DNA of 16,617 nt from Chloroflexota bacterium (GCA_016210245.1 JACQUR010000426.1:1-16617); one strand, 5' to 3'; counted from the first letter of the stretch, positions 1 through 6,693 are shown. Made by a program: numbers and translations. Notes: generated from the letters alone by a model not told the origin.

Positions 1-330
1 GCCCTGTGCGTCCTGCGCCAGGTCGCCGCGCTCCCCGAGGTACCCAATTGCCCCATATCGGCCCTGCAGACGGCCGTGGAGGTGGCCGTAGCCAATCCGG
101 ACAACCTCACCGCCACCCTGGCCAGCGGCTTCACCTACCAGCACGCCGACGTGAACGGCAGCGGCAACGTGACCGCCCTGGACGCCCTGTGTGTCCTCCG
201 CCAGGTGGCAGCGCTGCCAGCTACGGACGCCTGCCCCGCCCTGCCAGCGACTTCGGCACCGGCGCCGAAAGCGGTTGTGCTGGCAGGTTGGTTCATTGCT
301 GGCGGCGTCTCAAGGAACTCGGGAAGGTGA
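1..330 (+). CDS. 3' end of a dockerin-like repeat protein (partial)
   Basis: The frame is open from the first base, so the gene starts outside the window. It encodes about 109 residues. The segment DVNGSGNVTALDALCVLRQV resembles a type I dockerin repeat (Asp/Asn-rich calcium loop followed by a helix with ALD.L.VLR). The window begins in the helix of an earlier copy (ALCVLRQVAALP), so at least two copies exist about 61 residues apart. Such repeats usually sit at the C-terminus of secreted proteins and bind calcium and cohesin-like partners. The tail after the last repeat (Pro/Ala-rich, ending SRNSGR) matches nothing I recognise and may be the result of a frame change, since the DNA beyond the stop still looks partly coding in another frame. 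The fold call is fairly safe; the function of the whole protein cannot be seen. Confidence 0.6.
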   Translation, partial: ALCVLRQVAALPEVPNCPISALQTAVEVAVANPDNLTATLASGFTYQHADVNGSGNVTALDALCVLRQVAALPATDACPALPATSAPAPKAVVLAGWFIAGGVSRNSGR

Positions 331-756
331 TCCACTCGGTCCGCCAGTGGTCGCCGCAGAACACCTACTGGCACAAGACCTACGACCGCCGCTCTGGCGC
401 CTCCTGGATGGCTGCGGCCATCTCCTCTGGCATCTCGGTGCCAACCTCGTACACGATGGTGGGACCCGAGTATCGACAACCGGGACTCGTCGTTTCCTCC
501 AGATCACCATACTCGATCAGATCACCGCTCTCCAGAAGGAGAAGCAGTCTGCCTGCTACTACTCTGAGTCGCACAGCAACCTCCTGTTGACTAATGTTAG
601 CAGTGTAGTATAGCCAAAGGGTCTTGCGGTACCTGGGAATGCCGCGCAAAGTGTTTCGGTTCCGGTACACCACCGGGACACATGAGCATGGTGCAAGGCT
701 TGGATGTCCTTTCACCCCTTGTCCATCGGATACCATGAGGAGATCTCCAGCCTCAG
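331..756. other. Gap with no confident gene
   Basis: About 430 nt follow the dockerin-like frame. A plus-strand frame through roughly 331-500 reads coherently (…WSPQNTYWHKTYDRRSGASW…), ending at a stop at 590, but it has no start of its own. A leftward open frame covers 380-736 (118 codons) without a recognisable domain or clear ribosome-binding site. Neither can be chosen with confidence; the stretch is best read as decayed coding sequence. A possible sigma70-like promoter (TTGACT at 587, TATAGC at 609, spacer 16) points right but has no clear gene behind it. Confidence 0.3.
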
Positions 757-1638
757 CTATCCGCCACGACCAGTTGTTCGGAGTAAGAGCCGAATCAGCG
801 CGAACAAACGATGGAAGAGGTAATCGACGTGTTCGTCCATTTCCAGGCGTACCTGACTCTTCTCGGCGTGGCGAATCAGGAAGGCATTACCGATGCGAGT
901 CAACTCTGATGCCTCGCTGTCAAGTGTAGCGCGAAAACTCGGTTCGACAGCAGCTCTGCCAAGTAGCGATGCAATAGATGCCTTCTTGTCTTTTCCGGGT
1001 TCAAGAGTCTTGAGTCGCTCCCACGCATCCCAAAGCTTCTCAAGTGACTCCCGGCGAATGCGCGGATCTGGGTCAAGGTATTTCGCTCGCGCATCATGAA
1101 GCAATGAGTCAAGCTCGGGATCACCGGTTCGGAATACTGATGACACGAGAACTTCTCGAAGGATGAGCGGCGCCAGGCGCACAACCTGGCCTTCAGCATC
1201 CAATTCGTAGACGAGCTGGTTTCGAGCGAGAATACGATTAATATCCTGTCTGAAGGCTGTTTGACCCGCTTGAGCGTGAAAACTGAGATGGGTATGACCA
1301 AAGAACTTATGAAGACTGCCAGGTATCGGCTTGCCCACAGCCCGGTAACAGAACTCCACCAGATCAAGCACGACGAGCGTTTGCGGCAGTTGGTCGGGAT
1401 CCAACGGCCAAGTCAGGTCAGGAATCTCGCTCTGGACCGCTAATCGGAATGAATCACGGTCACACCCGTAGCAGCCTAGGCCGTCTTCACACCTGGCTGG
1501 GTAGTGATGACCAAGTGACCCATCTGTAATGCGAGATTCTACGGCGGCAACGATTCCGCCCCAGGCTCCTGGAGAAACATCCCCATTGATGCGAGGGCGA
1601 GGCCCGAGTTCTCGGTCGCTGAAGTACGGGCTAGTCAT
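757..1638 (-). CDS. Putative abortive-infection/HEPN-like defence protein
   Basis: A 293-residue soluble protein starting MTSPYFSDRE. I chose the ATG at 1638 rather than the longer frame because GGAGGGAGG lies just upstream of it and the upstream residues look non-coding. There is no signal peptide or membrane segment. The N-terminal half contains a Cys-rich stretch (CEDGLGCYGCDRD, near residues 48-60). The C-terminal third (residues about 185-293) is helical and charged, with LEKLWDAWERLKTLEPG and then IGNAFLIRHAE…DYLFHRLFALIRLLL. That layout recalls the C-terminal HEPN-type domains of AbiJ-like proteins, which act as RNases or abort phage infection. The resemblance is from memory of family patterns, not from a search. 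The gene stands alone, next to toxin-antitoxin modules and gene remnants, which fits a defence or stress role. It could also be a conserved protein of unknown function. Confidence 0.6.
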   Translation of the reverse strand: MTSPYFSDRELGPRPRINGDVSPGAWGGIVAAVESRITDGSLGHHYPARCEDGLGCYGCDRDSFRLAVQSEIPDLTWPLDPDQLPQTLVVLDLVEFCYRAVGKPIPGSLHKFFGHTHLSFHAQAGQTAFRQDINRILARNQLVYELDAEGQVVRLAPLILREVLVSSVFRTGDPELDSLLHDARAKYLDPDPRIRRESLEKLWDAWERLKTLEPGKDKKASIASLLGRAAVEPSFRATLDSEASELTRIGNAFLIRHAEKSQVRLEMDEHVDYLFHRLFALIRLLLRTTGRGG

Positions 1639-2027
1639 GTGAACAAACCTCCCTCCACTCTCTTGCCTACTACGCTCCCCGGGGCGCATGCACCGCTCCC
1701 ATACAGTGTTAGATGCACCAGACCCACGAAACGATTCAGACCGAGCTTTGTAACCCTTCACCTGGTTGGTGTGAGCCGTGAGAGTAGGGTATCGGGCTGG
1801 AAGGTGCGGGGGAGACAAGCGAGGGCGAGTGTGTCGCGTGGGAGCATGCCCTTGTTGATGCGCCTGCTGTGACCCCAGACGCCTGCCGAGGTCTGGGTGC
1901 TGCTGGATGTCGGGCAAAGTCCGGCACCGCTGCGGCGAGGAGCAGCCCAGGTCCGAGCCCGAGGGCTCCGAACCATCGCTTCATCGGCCTCCCCTTCGAG
2001 CAGCGCCCGTTCGAGGCACAGAGACGA
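1639..2027. other. Gap upstream of the Abi-like gene with a signal-peptide scrap
   Basis: No full gene is evident. On the minus strand an 82-codon frame (1736-1984) starts MKRWFGALGLGPGLLLAAA, a typical signal-peptide start preceded by a purine-rich AAGGGGAGG, but what follows is low-complexity and unlike a mature protein. It is probably the leftover 5' end of a secreted-protein gene that lost its frame. The promoter of the Abi-like gene should lie in the part nearest 1640-1740, but I see no good consensus pair. Confidence 0.3.
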
Positions 2028-2333
2028 ACGCAAGGTGTCCATCGGACGCAGCCGTGACTGCGGGAGCACTCGAGCCGGCAGGCCGGCGTTGTGCCAGTCC
2101 ACCGCCTCGCCGCGCAGCAGTTCCTCGCGCCAGGCCCACCCGACCGGGCGGGAACGCTGGAGGTGCTGCTCGTCCAGCACCACCAGCACGTACACGTCGG
2201 ACGGGTGGTGGGTGCCCAGGCGGTAGACGAGTTTGCCCGGGCGGTAGACCGTGGTCTTGATGTCGATCTTCCAGCCGTACAGGGAGAAGTCCTGGCCGCA
2301 GCGATCGGACGCGGCGAACTCCTGGGGGACTCC
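2028..2333 (-). pseudogene. Remnant of a small restriction-fold-like protein
   Basis: A leftward frame opens immediately after a stop at 2334-2336 and reads GVPQEFAASDRCGQDFSLYG, then WKIDIKTTVYRPGKLVYRL, then SDVYVLVVLDEQ…VGWAWREELL, and LPQSRLRPMD. The IDIKTT segment after a beta strand is the D-x-K half of a PD-(D/E)XK nuclease core, and the later DVYVL strand, VGWA…EELL and final LRPMD are typical of small hypothetical proteins with this fold in phages and Chloroflexota. There is no start codon with a ribosome site and the N-terminal helix is missing, so the gene is broken at the 5' end. The frame runs on without resemblance to 1758. The family assignment rests on pattern memory. Confidence 0.45.
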
Positions 2334-2336
2334 TCA

Positions 2337-2443
2337 CGGCTCTACCGCAGTCGCTGCAAGCAAGGCGTCTCTACGGCGTGACAGACCCGCTGGCGGTCGT
2401 GCAGCGTGTCACGGCGCAGAAGGGGGAGGCGATCAAGCCGTGA
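2337..2443 (+). pseudogene. Possible C-terminal remnant of an unknown rightward gene
   Basis: Directly after the point where the leftward nuclease-like frame ends, a rightward frame reads LPQSLQARRLYGVTDPLAVV, then QRVTAQKGEAIKP and stops at 2443. Residue composition looks like a real protein end, possibly from a transposase or similar, but I do not recognise it. No start is present. It suggests that two unrelated sequences were joined near 2335. Confidence 0.25.
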
Positions 2444-2450
2444 GGCGCTG

Positions 2451-2479
2451 TTGACTCCTTCTCCGCCCCGTGCTATATT
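2451..2479 (+). promoter_or_regulatory. Sigma70-type promoter of the AbrB-PIN module
   Basis: TTGACT at 2451-2456 and TATATT at 2474-2479 are separated by exactly 17 nt, close to the housekeeping consensus. Transcription would begin near 2486, about 50 nt before the antitoxin start. Confidence 0.7.
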
Positions 2480-2482
2480 CAG

Positions 2483-2498
2483 AATTACATAATTACAT
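2483..2498 (+). repeat. Tandem 8-bp repeat, likely antitoxin operator
   Basis: AATTACAT occurs twice back to back, overlapping the predicted transcription start. In toxin-antitoxin modules the antitoxin (alone or with toxin) usually represses its own promoter, so a repeated site here is a natural operator candidate. This is inference. Confidence 0.5.
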
Positions 2499-2538
2499 CT
2501 TTCGTAGTTCCCACTACCTCGGAGAGGAGGGGGCAGAA

Positions 2539-2853
2539 GTGAAAGAACGGCCTATGACCAGGATCGTCCGTCCGCTCCGAAGCGGGCAAATCACCATCCC
2601 AGCCGAGTTCCGCAAGCAACTCGGCCTCACTGACGACACGCTCTTGCAGATCACGCTGCACAGCGACGAACTGCGCGTCAAACCGCTGCGCGTTGCCGAA
2701 ACTGCCGCGGGCTCACCGTGGATGCGGCAACTCTACGACCTATTCGCACCAGTACGCGACGAGGCCAAGGAGCTACCCGAGGAGGAGATCGACGCGGCTA
2801 TCGACCGGGCGGTTGCCGCGGTCCGCAAACGACATGCTAAGGGTAGTCTTTGA
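2539..2853 (+). CDS. AbrB/SpoVT-type antitoxin
   Basis: A 104-residue protein. The swapped-hairpin AbrB/MazE DNA-binding domain is clear at residues about 6-50: RIVRPLRSGQITIPAEFRKQ, then a strand-rich LLQITLHSDELRVKPL. The C-terminal half is acidic and helical (EELPEEEIDAAIDRAVAAVRKR region) and would wrap the toxin. I chose the GTG at 2539 because GGAGG ends 8 nt before it; the ATG at 2554 is a possible alternative but too far from that site. The 3' end overlaps the PIN toxin by 20 nt, implying translational coupling. Role: neutralise the PIN RNase and autoregulate from the promoter at 2451-2479. Confidence 0.85.
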   Translation: MKERPMTRIVRPLRSGQITIPAEFRKQLGLTDDTLLQITLHSDELRVKPLRVAETAAGSPWMRQLYDLFAPVRDEAKELPEEEIDAAIDRAVAAVRKRHAKGSL

Positions 2854-3271
2854 CACGGTGGTCTTCGTCCGCAGTCTCATCAATCCGCACAGCCGGTGGG
2901 GCGCACTGATCTTTGAATACGCCGATGAGTACCGTCTGTTCGTATCCGAGCCCGTGCTCGTCGAGATGCTGGAGGTGCTCGCCCGGCCTGAGCTGGCCCG
3001 GAAGTTCCGCAGCCTGCGCGGATTGAACCGCAGGAAGGTCCTGGATCTCCTCGCGCAGGCGAATGTGGTTGAGCTGCCGACGATCTTGTCGATTTCACGC
3101 GATCCCAAGGACGATAAGTTCCTGGCCACCGCACGTGCGGCCAAAGCCCAGTACCTCGTGAGCGAGGATGGGGACCTCTTGGATCTTGGGGAGTACGAGG
3201 GAGTCAAGATCGTCAACGCGCTCCAGTTCCTTCACATCTTGAAGGAGGAGCGCGGCCAGGGGCAGTCATAG
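2834..3271 (+). CDS. PIN-domain RNase toxin (COG1569-type)
   Basis: A 145-residue PIN-domain protein starting MLRVVFDTVVFVRSL. Metal-binding acidic residues can be placed at D7 (VVFDT), E44 (LVEMLEVL), D93/D94 (RDPKDDKFLATA) and D112/D114 (SEDGDLLDL). The pattern RDPKDD.FL…A..YLVS.D.DLL is characteristic of the putative-toxin PIN family COG1569. Members cleave RNA and are held inactive by the antitoxin. The start lies inside the antitoxin gene (20-nt overlap), as in many type II modules. The C-terminus (LKEERGQGQS) is short and ordinary. All catalytic positions are kept, so it is probably active. Confidence 0.88.
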   Translation: MLRVVFDTVVFVRSLINPHSRWGALIFEYADEYRLFVSEPVLVEMLEVLARPELARKFRSLRGLNRRKVLDLLAQANVVELPTILSISRDPKDDKFLATARAAKAQYLVSEDGDLLDLGEYEGVKIVNALQFLHILKEERGQGQS

Positions 3272-3414
3272 CCCCGTTCTCGAACGAAGTCCTCGCCGTA
3301 GTCGCTCTCCTCATCCGAGGTCAGCAGTTCCAGCGGCAGACTGGCCCAGATGGCGAACGCCATCATGCCCAGGATAGAGCGGTACTCATCCTTGAACCGC
3401 ACCCTCGGCGACAC
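3232..3414 (-). CDS. Possible 60-residue small protein
   Basis: A leftward frame from a GTG at 3414 reads VRFKDEYRSILGMMAFAIWA, then SLPLELLTSDEESDYGEDFV and a Cys/Trp/Pro-containing end. It looks protein-like (one hydrophobic helix then an acidic stretch) but overlaps the PIN toxin tail-to-tail by 40 nt and has no evident ribosome site. It lies downstream of the leftward vapBC operon and could be its last member or a scrap of an older gene. No family recognised. Confidence 0.3.
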   Translation of the reverse strand: MSPRVRFKDEYRSILGMMAFAIWASLPLELLTSDEESDYGEDFVRERGYDCPWPRSSFKM

Positions 3415-3501
3415 CGGACGAGATCGGCACCGCTCGGGACGGACCTGGATGGAGATCAGCCTTGCAGTGTGTCCAGAAGCTGGTGCGCCCGGGCAATGAA
3501 G

Positions 3502-3888
3502 TCAGGCGTGGTGATGCAGGAGATGAGGTCGAGCTTCGCTACGCGCCTCATCGAGGCGACTGACGGCCGCCCGCAGCCGCTCACTGCCCAGAGCATCCGC
3601 GAGGAAGGAAACCTCTTCCAGCAGCGTAGAGGGATCTTTGAGGAGGGCCACACCCCGGTCCATCAGGACGCTGAGGAACTGGGCTCGGGGCAGACGGGCA
3701 ATCTCAGCAGCCTCGTACGAGTCGCCGCTCTTCAGGTAGGCCAGCGCCGCCTGTTCGAGGCGGAGTTCCTGCAGGCCGTGCAACGCGGCTCTCTTGAGGA
3801 CGGCCGCCTCCACCTCTCCGGTGAGGTCAAGAAAGTCGCGGAGTTCAGTGGCCTCCTCCTCGGTCAGCCGGATGGACTTGGTAATCAC
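3502..3888 (-). CDS. Ribbon-helix-helix / UPF0175-like antitoxin candidate
   Basis: 128 residues. The N-terminus MITKSIRLTEEEATELRDFL is a ribbon-helix-helix type start (strand then helix). Residues about 43-80, LEQAALAYLKSGDSYEAAEI and ARLPRAQFLSVLMDRGV, match the helix-turn-helix style pattern of UPF0175 proteins, which often act as antitoxins or small regulators. The gene overlaps the preceding small gene by ATGA (3885-3888), so the two are translationally coupled. The last ~13 residues (SEARPHLLHHHA) look out of place, while a neighbouring frame continues sensibly to 3456 (VAKLDLISCITTPDFIARAH…), so a one-base frameshift near 3545 is possible. Confidence 0.65.
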   Translation of the reverse strand: MITKSIRLTEEEATELRDFLDLTGEVEAAVLKRAALHGLQELRLEQAALAYLKSGDSYEAAEIARLPRAQFLSVLMDRGVALLKDPSTLLEEVSFLADALGSERLRAAVSRLDEARSEARPHLLHHHA

Positions 3889-4247
3889 AGGCGCCTCCGC
3901 TTCTTCTTGCTTCCACGAGCAGTATGGCGCATCGCCACGTCCCCGGCGGCAGCACGGGAGACGTGGATAGCCTGCTCAGGCTGGCCGGAGCCCTCCAGGG
4001 CGAGCGCGACCAGTACCCTGCCGCTAGCGACGCAAGCCTCGTGCTCCGGCACATCGTCACGCAGCAGAGCGAGGCAAGTCACCGCATCGGAGTCGCGCCC
4101 ATAGCGGCGGGCAGCATCGGCCACTGCCTCCAGCGCGGCCTCCTTCGAGCAGTAGGAGCCAACCAGGTTGGTGGTGGCGGTGTCGATCAGGAAATAGGGG
4201 GCGCTCAGTAGGTTACGGGGACCAGTAGTCTTCAATCCACAGCTCAA
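3885..4247 (-). CDS. Small hypothetical protein in the vapBC operon
   Basis: Coherent sequence from SAPYFLIDTATTNLVGSYCS through EAALEAVADAARRYGRDSDA and VASGRVLVALALEG, ending in a basic tail KKKRRRL. It resembles small Chloroflexota hypothetical proteins starting 'M..YFLID..T.NLVGS', whose function is unknown. The start is unclear: TTG at 4247 or 4235 lie inside vapC, while homolog-like sequence begins at a CTG at 4208, just after the vapC stop; none has a good ribosome site, so translational coupling to vapC is likely. It overlaps the following RHH/UPF0175-like gene by 4 nt. The pairing suggests it may be that regulator's partner, perhaps a toxin or co-factor; this is inference. Confidence 0.55.
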   Translation of the reverse strand: MSCGLKTTGPRNLLSAPYFLIDTATTNLVGSYCSKEAALEAVADAARRYGRDSDAVTCLALLRDDVPEHEACVASGRVLVALALEGSGQPEQAIHVSRAAAGDVAMRHTARGSKKKRRRL

Positions 4248-4659
4248 GGGGAAAGCGCCCTTTGAGAGTGCGCCTCAGCTTGGCGTCGGCGTGAACCATC
4301 CGGCAGCCAATAGCCTCAGCCAGGGCCAGGTAGAGCCCATCGTAGAACGTACAGGAGTACCGAAGTCCCATCTCCAGCGCCCCCTCCACGAGTTTCCTCG
4401 TCCTGACCGTCCGCAGTTCCAGAACTCCGAACAAGCCTATCAGATTCCGTGCGTCTTCAGGGGTGATCCGTTTCCCGCCAACCGCCTTGCAGATCAGGCT
4501 GGGGACCTCGTAGCGCAGGTAATCGGGGGCGATCAAGGAAACACGCCTCTCCTGGTAGTCGAGAAGAAGCTGGTCAGCCTGGTGGGTGTGGTCTTCGTCT
4601 CGAAGAAACCACTTGCCCGCGACCGACGCGTCAACCACGAAACGGGGACGCTCAGCCAC
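4213..4659 (-). CDS. vapC: VapC-type PIN-domain RNase toxin
   Basis: 148 residues starting at a GTG that follows the antitoxin stop with no gap (TGAGTG). The PIN fold is clear: FVVDASVAGKWFL with D10, APDYLRYEVPSLI with E51, CTFYDGLYLALAEAIGC with D107, and MVHADAKL with D125. These four acidic residues bind the metal used for RNA cleavage; VapC enzymes typically cut tRNA or rRNA. Length is normal for the family. The vapB gene directly upstream, the shared promoter at 4875-4903 and the absence of frame damage all point to a working module. The C-terminus (IEDYWSP) overlaps the possible early starts of the next gene. Confidence 0.92.
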   Translation of the reverse strand: MAERPRFVVDASVAGKWFLRDEDHTHQADQLLLDYQERRVSLIAPDYLRYEVPSLICKAVGGKRITPEDARNLIGLFGVLELRTVRTRKLVEGALEMGLRYSCTFYDGLYLALAEAIGCRMVHADAKLRRTLKGRFPLELWIEDYWSP

Positions 4660-4860
4660 TCAGCGGCTTGCCTTGCCTTCCCTCATGCTGCGGATGACTC
4701 GAGAGACCGAGAACTTCTTCAGGGGGCCAATCGCATCCCGCGTCCGAAGGATGGCGGACACCACTTCCCGCCGCCGTGCGATCGTGGCGGGGGTAACCTT
4801 CTCCACAGGAACGCGGATCGTACAGATTTTCGATGCTGCACGCTCTTTGGACATTTCCAT
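4660..4860 (-). CDS. vapB: VapB-type antitoxin
   Basis: 66 residues, MEMSKERAASKICTIRVPVE…, with a central basic segment ATIARRREVVSAIL and a C-terminal SVSRVIRSMREGKASR. Small size, charge and position directly in front of vapC identify it as the antitoxin. The DNA-binding class is not obvious. Two ATGs compete (4860 and 4854); GGAGAGG just upstream fits the second slightly better in spacing. The predicted transcript starts only a few bases before the gene, so the leader is very short. It should bind VapC and repress the operon. Confidence 0.7.
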   Translation of the reverse strand: MEMSKERAASKICTIRVPVEKVTPATIARRREVVSAILRTRDAIGPLKKFSVSRVIRSMREGKASR

Positions 4861-4874
4861 GCCTCTCCGTCCGT

Positions 4875-4903
4875 ATTGTACCCCACCCCATTCGGTTCGT
4901 CAC
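4875..4903 (-). promoter_or_regulatory. Promoter of the vapBC operon
   Basis: On the minus strand GTGACG (4903-4898) and TACAAT (4880-4875) are 17 nt apart. The -10 matches the consensus at five of six positions. Initiation near 4868 would leave a leader of about 8 nt. Confidence 0.65.
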
Positions 4904-4958
4904 CTATTGGCGGTTTCCCCTTGGCTTTGTTGGACAAGAAATCGTGGCGGCATGGAAG

Positions 4959-5285
4959 TCAGCTTCCGGCGCGGCGCACGTAGATGGCCCAGCCGTCGAA
5001 CTGCTCGGGGCCTCCTTCGCGCGCGTAGGCGGTCTGGAGGAGGCGCTGGAGCGCGGGGAAGCGGGCCAGCGCCAGGTCCTCCGCGGGGTCTTCGGTCATC
5101 GGATCGAGCACGATCACGGCCGGCTGCGTCTGATCCAGCTCGGAGAGTAGCCTGGCGCGGGCCTCCTTGGCCAGGGGCGAGTAGGCGCCAAGCCCGAGCC
5201 CGTTCAGAGCGCGCGCGGCGGGCGGCCGACCAGCATGGAGGTAGATCTGGGCTGCGTTGCCCCAGATGAACAGCGGCGCTGTCAA
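4959..5285 (-). pseudogene. C-terminal fragment of a membrane glycosyltransferase
   Basis: The frame reads APLFIWGNAAQIYLHAGRPP, then a segment ending AVIVLDPMTEDPAEDLALAR, and finally LLQTAYAREGG…GWAIYVRR. The W-G…IY…GR.P strand followed by PAVIVLD and a final short beta hairpin is the usual extracytoplasmic C-terminal end of GT39/PMT-like (ArnT-like) glycosyltransferases, which have about ten preceding membrane helices. None of those helices is present: the frame meets a stop near 5358. It is therefore a decayed 3' scrap, with TTG at 5285 only a formal start. Confidence 0.6.
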
Positions 5286-5375
5286 CCGCCCTGTGCTGCC
5301 CAGGGTGCGGTTCAGGGTCTTGCACAGGAGCGCCGCGGTGCCTGCGGACCCCTCTCTTCACAGACTCGGGCAGGA

Positions 5376-5398
5376 GGGGCGAGCCGCTGGCTCGCCCC
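5376..5398 (-). repeat. GC hairpin element, copy 1, at the tctC stop
   Basis: A perfect 10-bp stem with a 3-nt loop (GGGGCGAGCC / GGCTCGCCCC). On the minus strand the sequence runs AAGTAGGGGCGAGCC, so the TAG stop of tctC lies at the edge of the hairpin. It may act as a terminator or RNA-stability element, though no T-tract follows. Related hairpins lie at 11969-11992 and 16569-16592. Confidence 0.65.
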
Positions 5399-6612
5399 TA
5401 CTTCAGGATCGCCTTCAGCTTCTCGATCGTCGCCGGGGGCGTGCTCAGCACCGAGCGAGCGATCTGGGCCACTTCCTCGCCGCTGCGCGGGCTCACCGTC
5501 CAGCCGCCCTTGTCCGCGTCGGCCAGGAATTCCTTGTCGGCCAGGGTGCCCAGCACCGCCTTGCGCAGCGCCTCCACGCGCTCCTTCGGCACTTCTGGCG
5601 CCACGACCCAGGGCTTGGTCATTTCGGCCGGAGCGTGGACCAGCCGCAGCAGTTGTCTGGCCTCGTCGGTCCTGGCCAGGGTTTCGACCGCCGGCACGCC
5701 CTTCAGGTAGGGATGGTTGGGCGTCTCGGCGCCCATGATCACCAGCACCTTCCGCGATGGATTGCTGCCCTCCAGCTTCTCGCGATCGAAGACCACCATC
5801 TCGTCGAAGGTGCTGCACAGGCCGTCGACCTCCTTCGCCTCGAGCGCCAGGCGCATCTTGGCCGTTCCGTCGTAGCCCGGCACGATCTTGATGTTGGCGC
5901 CCAGCGCCGCCTTCAGCGCGGCCGGGACGTCGTTGGTGAGCGAGCCGGGCCCGGTGCTGCCCACGATCAACTGCTTGCCCTCCAGCACCTCCTGAATGCT
6001 CTTGATCCCGGTGTCCGTCCGCGTCTGGCAGGCGCCCGCGGTCCTGACGGTGCTGCTCAGGTACTGGAACTTGCCGGCGTCGAACTGCACCCCGGGCGCG
6101 CCGATCACCTGCTGCAGGATGAAGTTCTCGACCACGTAGCCGATGACCGTGCCGTCTTTGCGCTCGGTGTTGTAGACCGCGTTGGCTGCCAGGATGCTGA
6201 CCGCGCCCGGCTGGTTCTCCACGATGACCGTTGGATTGCCCGGGATGTAGCGCGGCAACTGCTTGGCCACCATCCGGGCGTAGATGTCGAACGAGCCGCC
6301 AGGCCCGGCGCCGACGATGATGCGCACGGTCTTGCCCTTGTAGAACTCGGCTACGGCCTGCTCGTCAAACGCGGGCCTGGCTACTGGCGGTTCCGTCGGC
6401 TTGGGAGCGGGCGCCTGCGTAGCGGCGGGCTTCTCGGGCGCGGGTTTGGCGGGCGCGGCCGTGGGCGCGGGTTTGGCCGGCGCGGTCGTGGGCGCGGGTT
6501 TGGCCGGCGCGGCGGTGGGGCTGGGCGCGGCCGCGGGGGCGCAGGCGGCCATCAGCAGGCCGGCCAGCGCGAGCGCTGGGACGATTCCATGGAGCAGCTT
6601 CTTGCTCGGCAT
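5398..6612 (-). CDS. Tripartite tricarboxylate transporter substrate-binding lipoprotein (TctC/Bug family)
   Basis: 404 residues. The start at 6612 (MPSKKLLHG) follows GGAGGCGAGGAGAGG and gives a clean lipoprotein signal: hydrophobic ALALAGLLMAAC with lipid-modified C24. Residues 25-80 form a Pro/Ala/Lys linker with three 9-residue repeats (APAKPAPxx). The binding domain follows: KTVRIIVGAGPGGSFDIYAR, then YIPGNPTVIVENQPGAVSIL and the GT/S loop region STGPGSL, all family landmarks. TctC/Bug proteins capture carboxylates outside the cell; the membrane partners TctA/TctB are not in the window, which is common for this family. It lies 81 nt downstream of ubiD on the same strand, so both may be cotranscribed and the ligand may be the UbiD substrate or a precursor. 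Confidence 0.88.
   Translation of the reverse strand: MPSKKLLHGIVPALALAGLLMAACAPAAAPSPTAAPAKPAPTTAPAKPAPTAAPAKPAPEKPAATQAPAPKPTEPPVARPAFDEQAVAEFYKGKTVRIIVGAGPGGSFDIYARMVAKQLPRYIPGNPTVIVENQPGAVSILAANAVYNTERKDGTVIGYVVENFILQQVIGAPGVQFDAGKFQYLSSTVRTAGACQTRTDTGIKSIQEVLEGKQLIVGSTGPGSLTNDVPAALKAALGANIKIVPGYDGTAKMRLALEAKEVDGLCSTFDEMVVFDREKLEGSNPSRKVLVIMGAETPNHPYLKGVPAVETLARTDEARQLLRLVHAPAEMTKPWVVAPEVPKERVEALRKAVLGTLADKEFLADADKGGWTVSPRSGEEVAQIARSVLSTPPATIEKLKAILK
6430..6510 (-). repeat. 27-bp tandem repeat, three copies, in tctC
   Basis: Three copies of a 27-bp unit encode APAKPAPTT, APAKPAPTA and APAKPAPEK in the lipoprotein linker. Such in-frame repeats can expand or shrink and change the linker length. 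Confidence 0.75.
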
Positions 6613-6693
6613 CCTCTCCTCGCCTCCCTGGTATAGAGTGAGCGCCGTCGTACGCACCATTGCGCGTAGCCTGCGCGGCCTGTCCCGCCTCCT

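Noticed and set aside
380..736. Leftward 118-codon frame as a gene
   Set aside because: No domain, no clear ribosome site, and competing coherent plus-strand sequence in the same interval; left as uncertain gap.
5257..6636. 459-codon rightward open frame ending in Gly/Arg repeats
   Set aside because: Antisense to tctC; the apparent Gly/Arg repeat is only the complement of the Pro/Ala linker.
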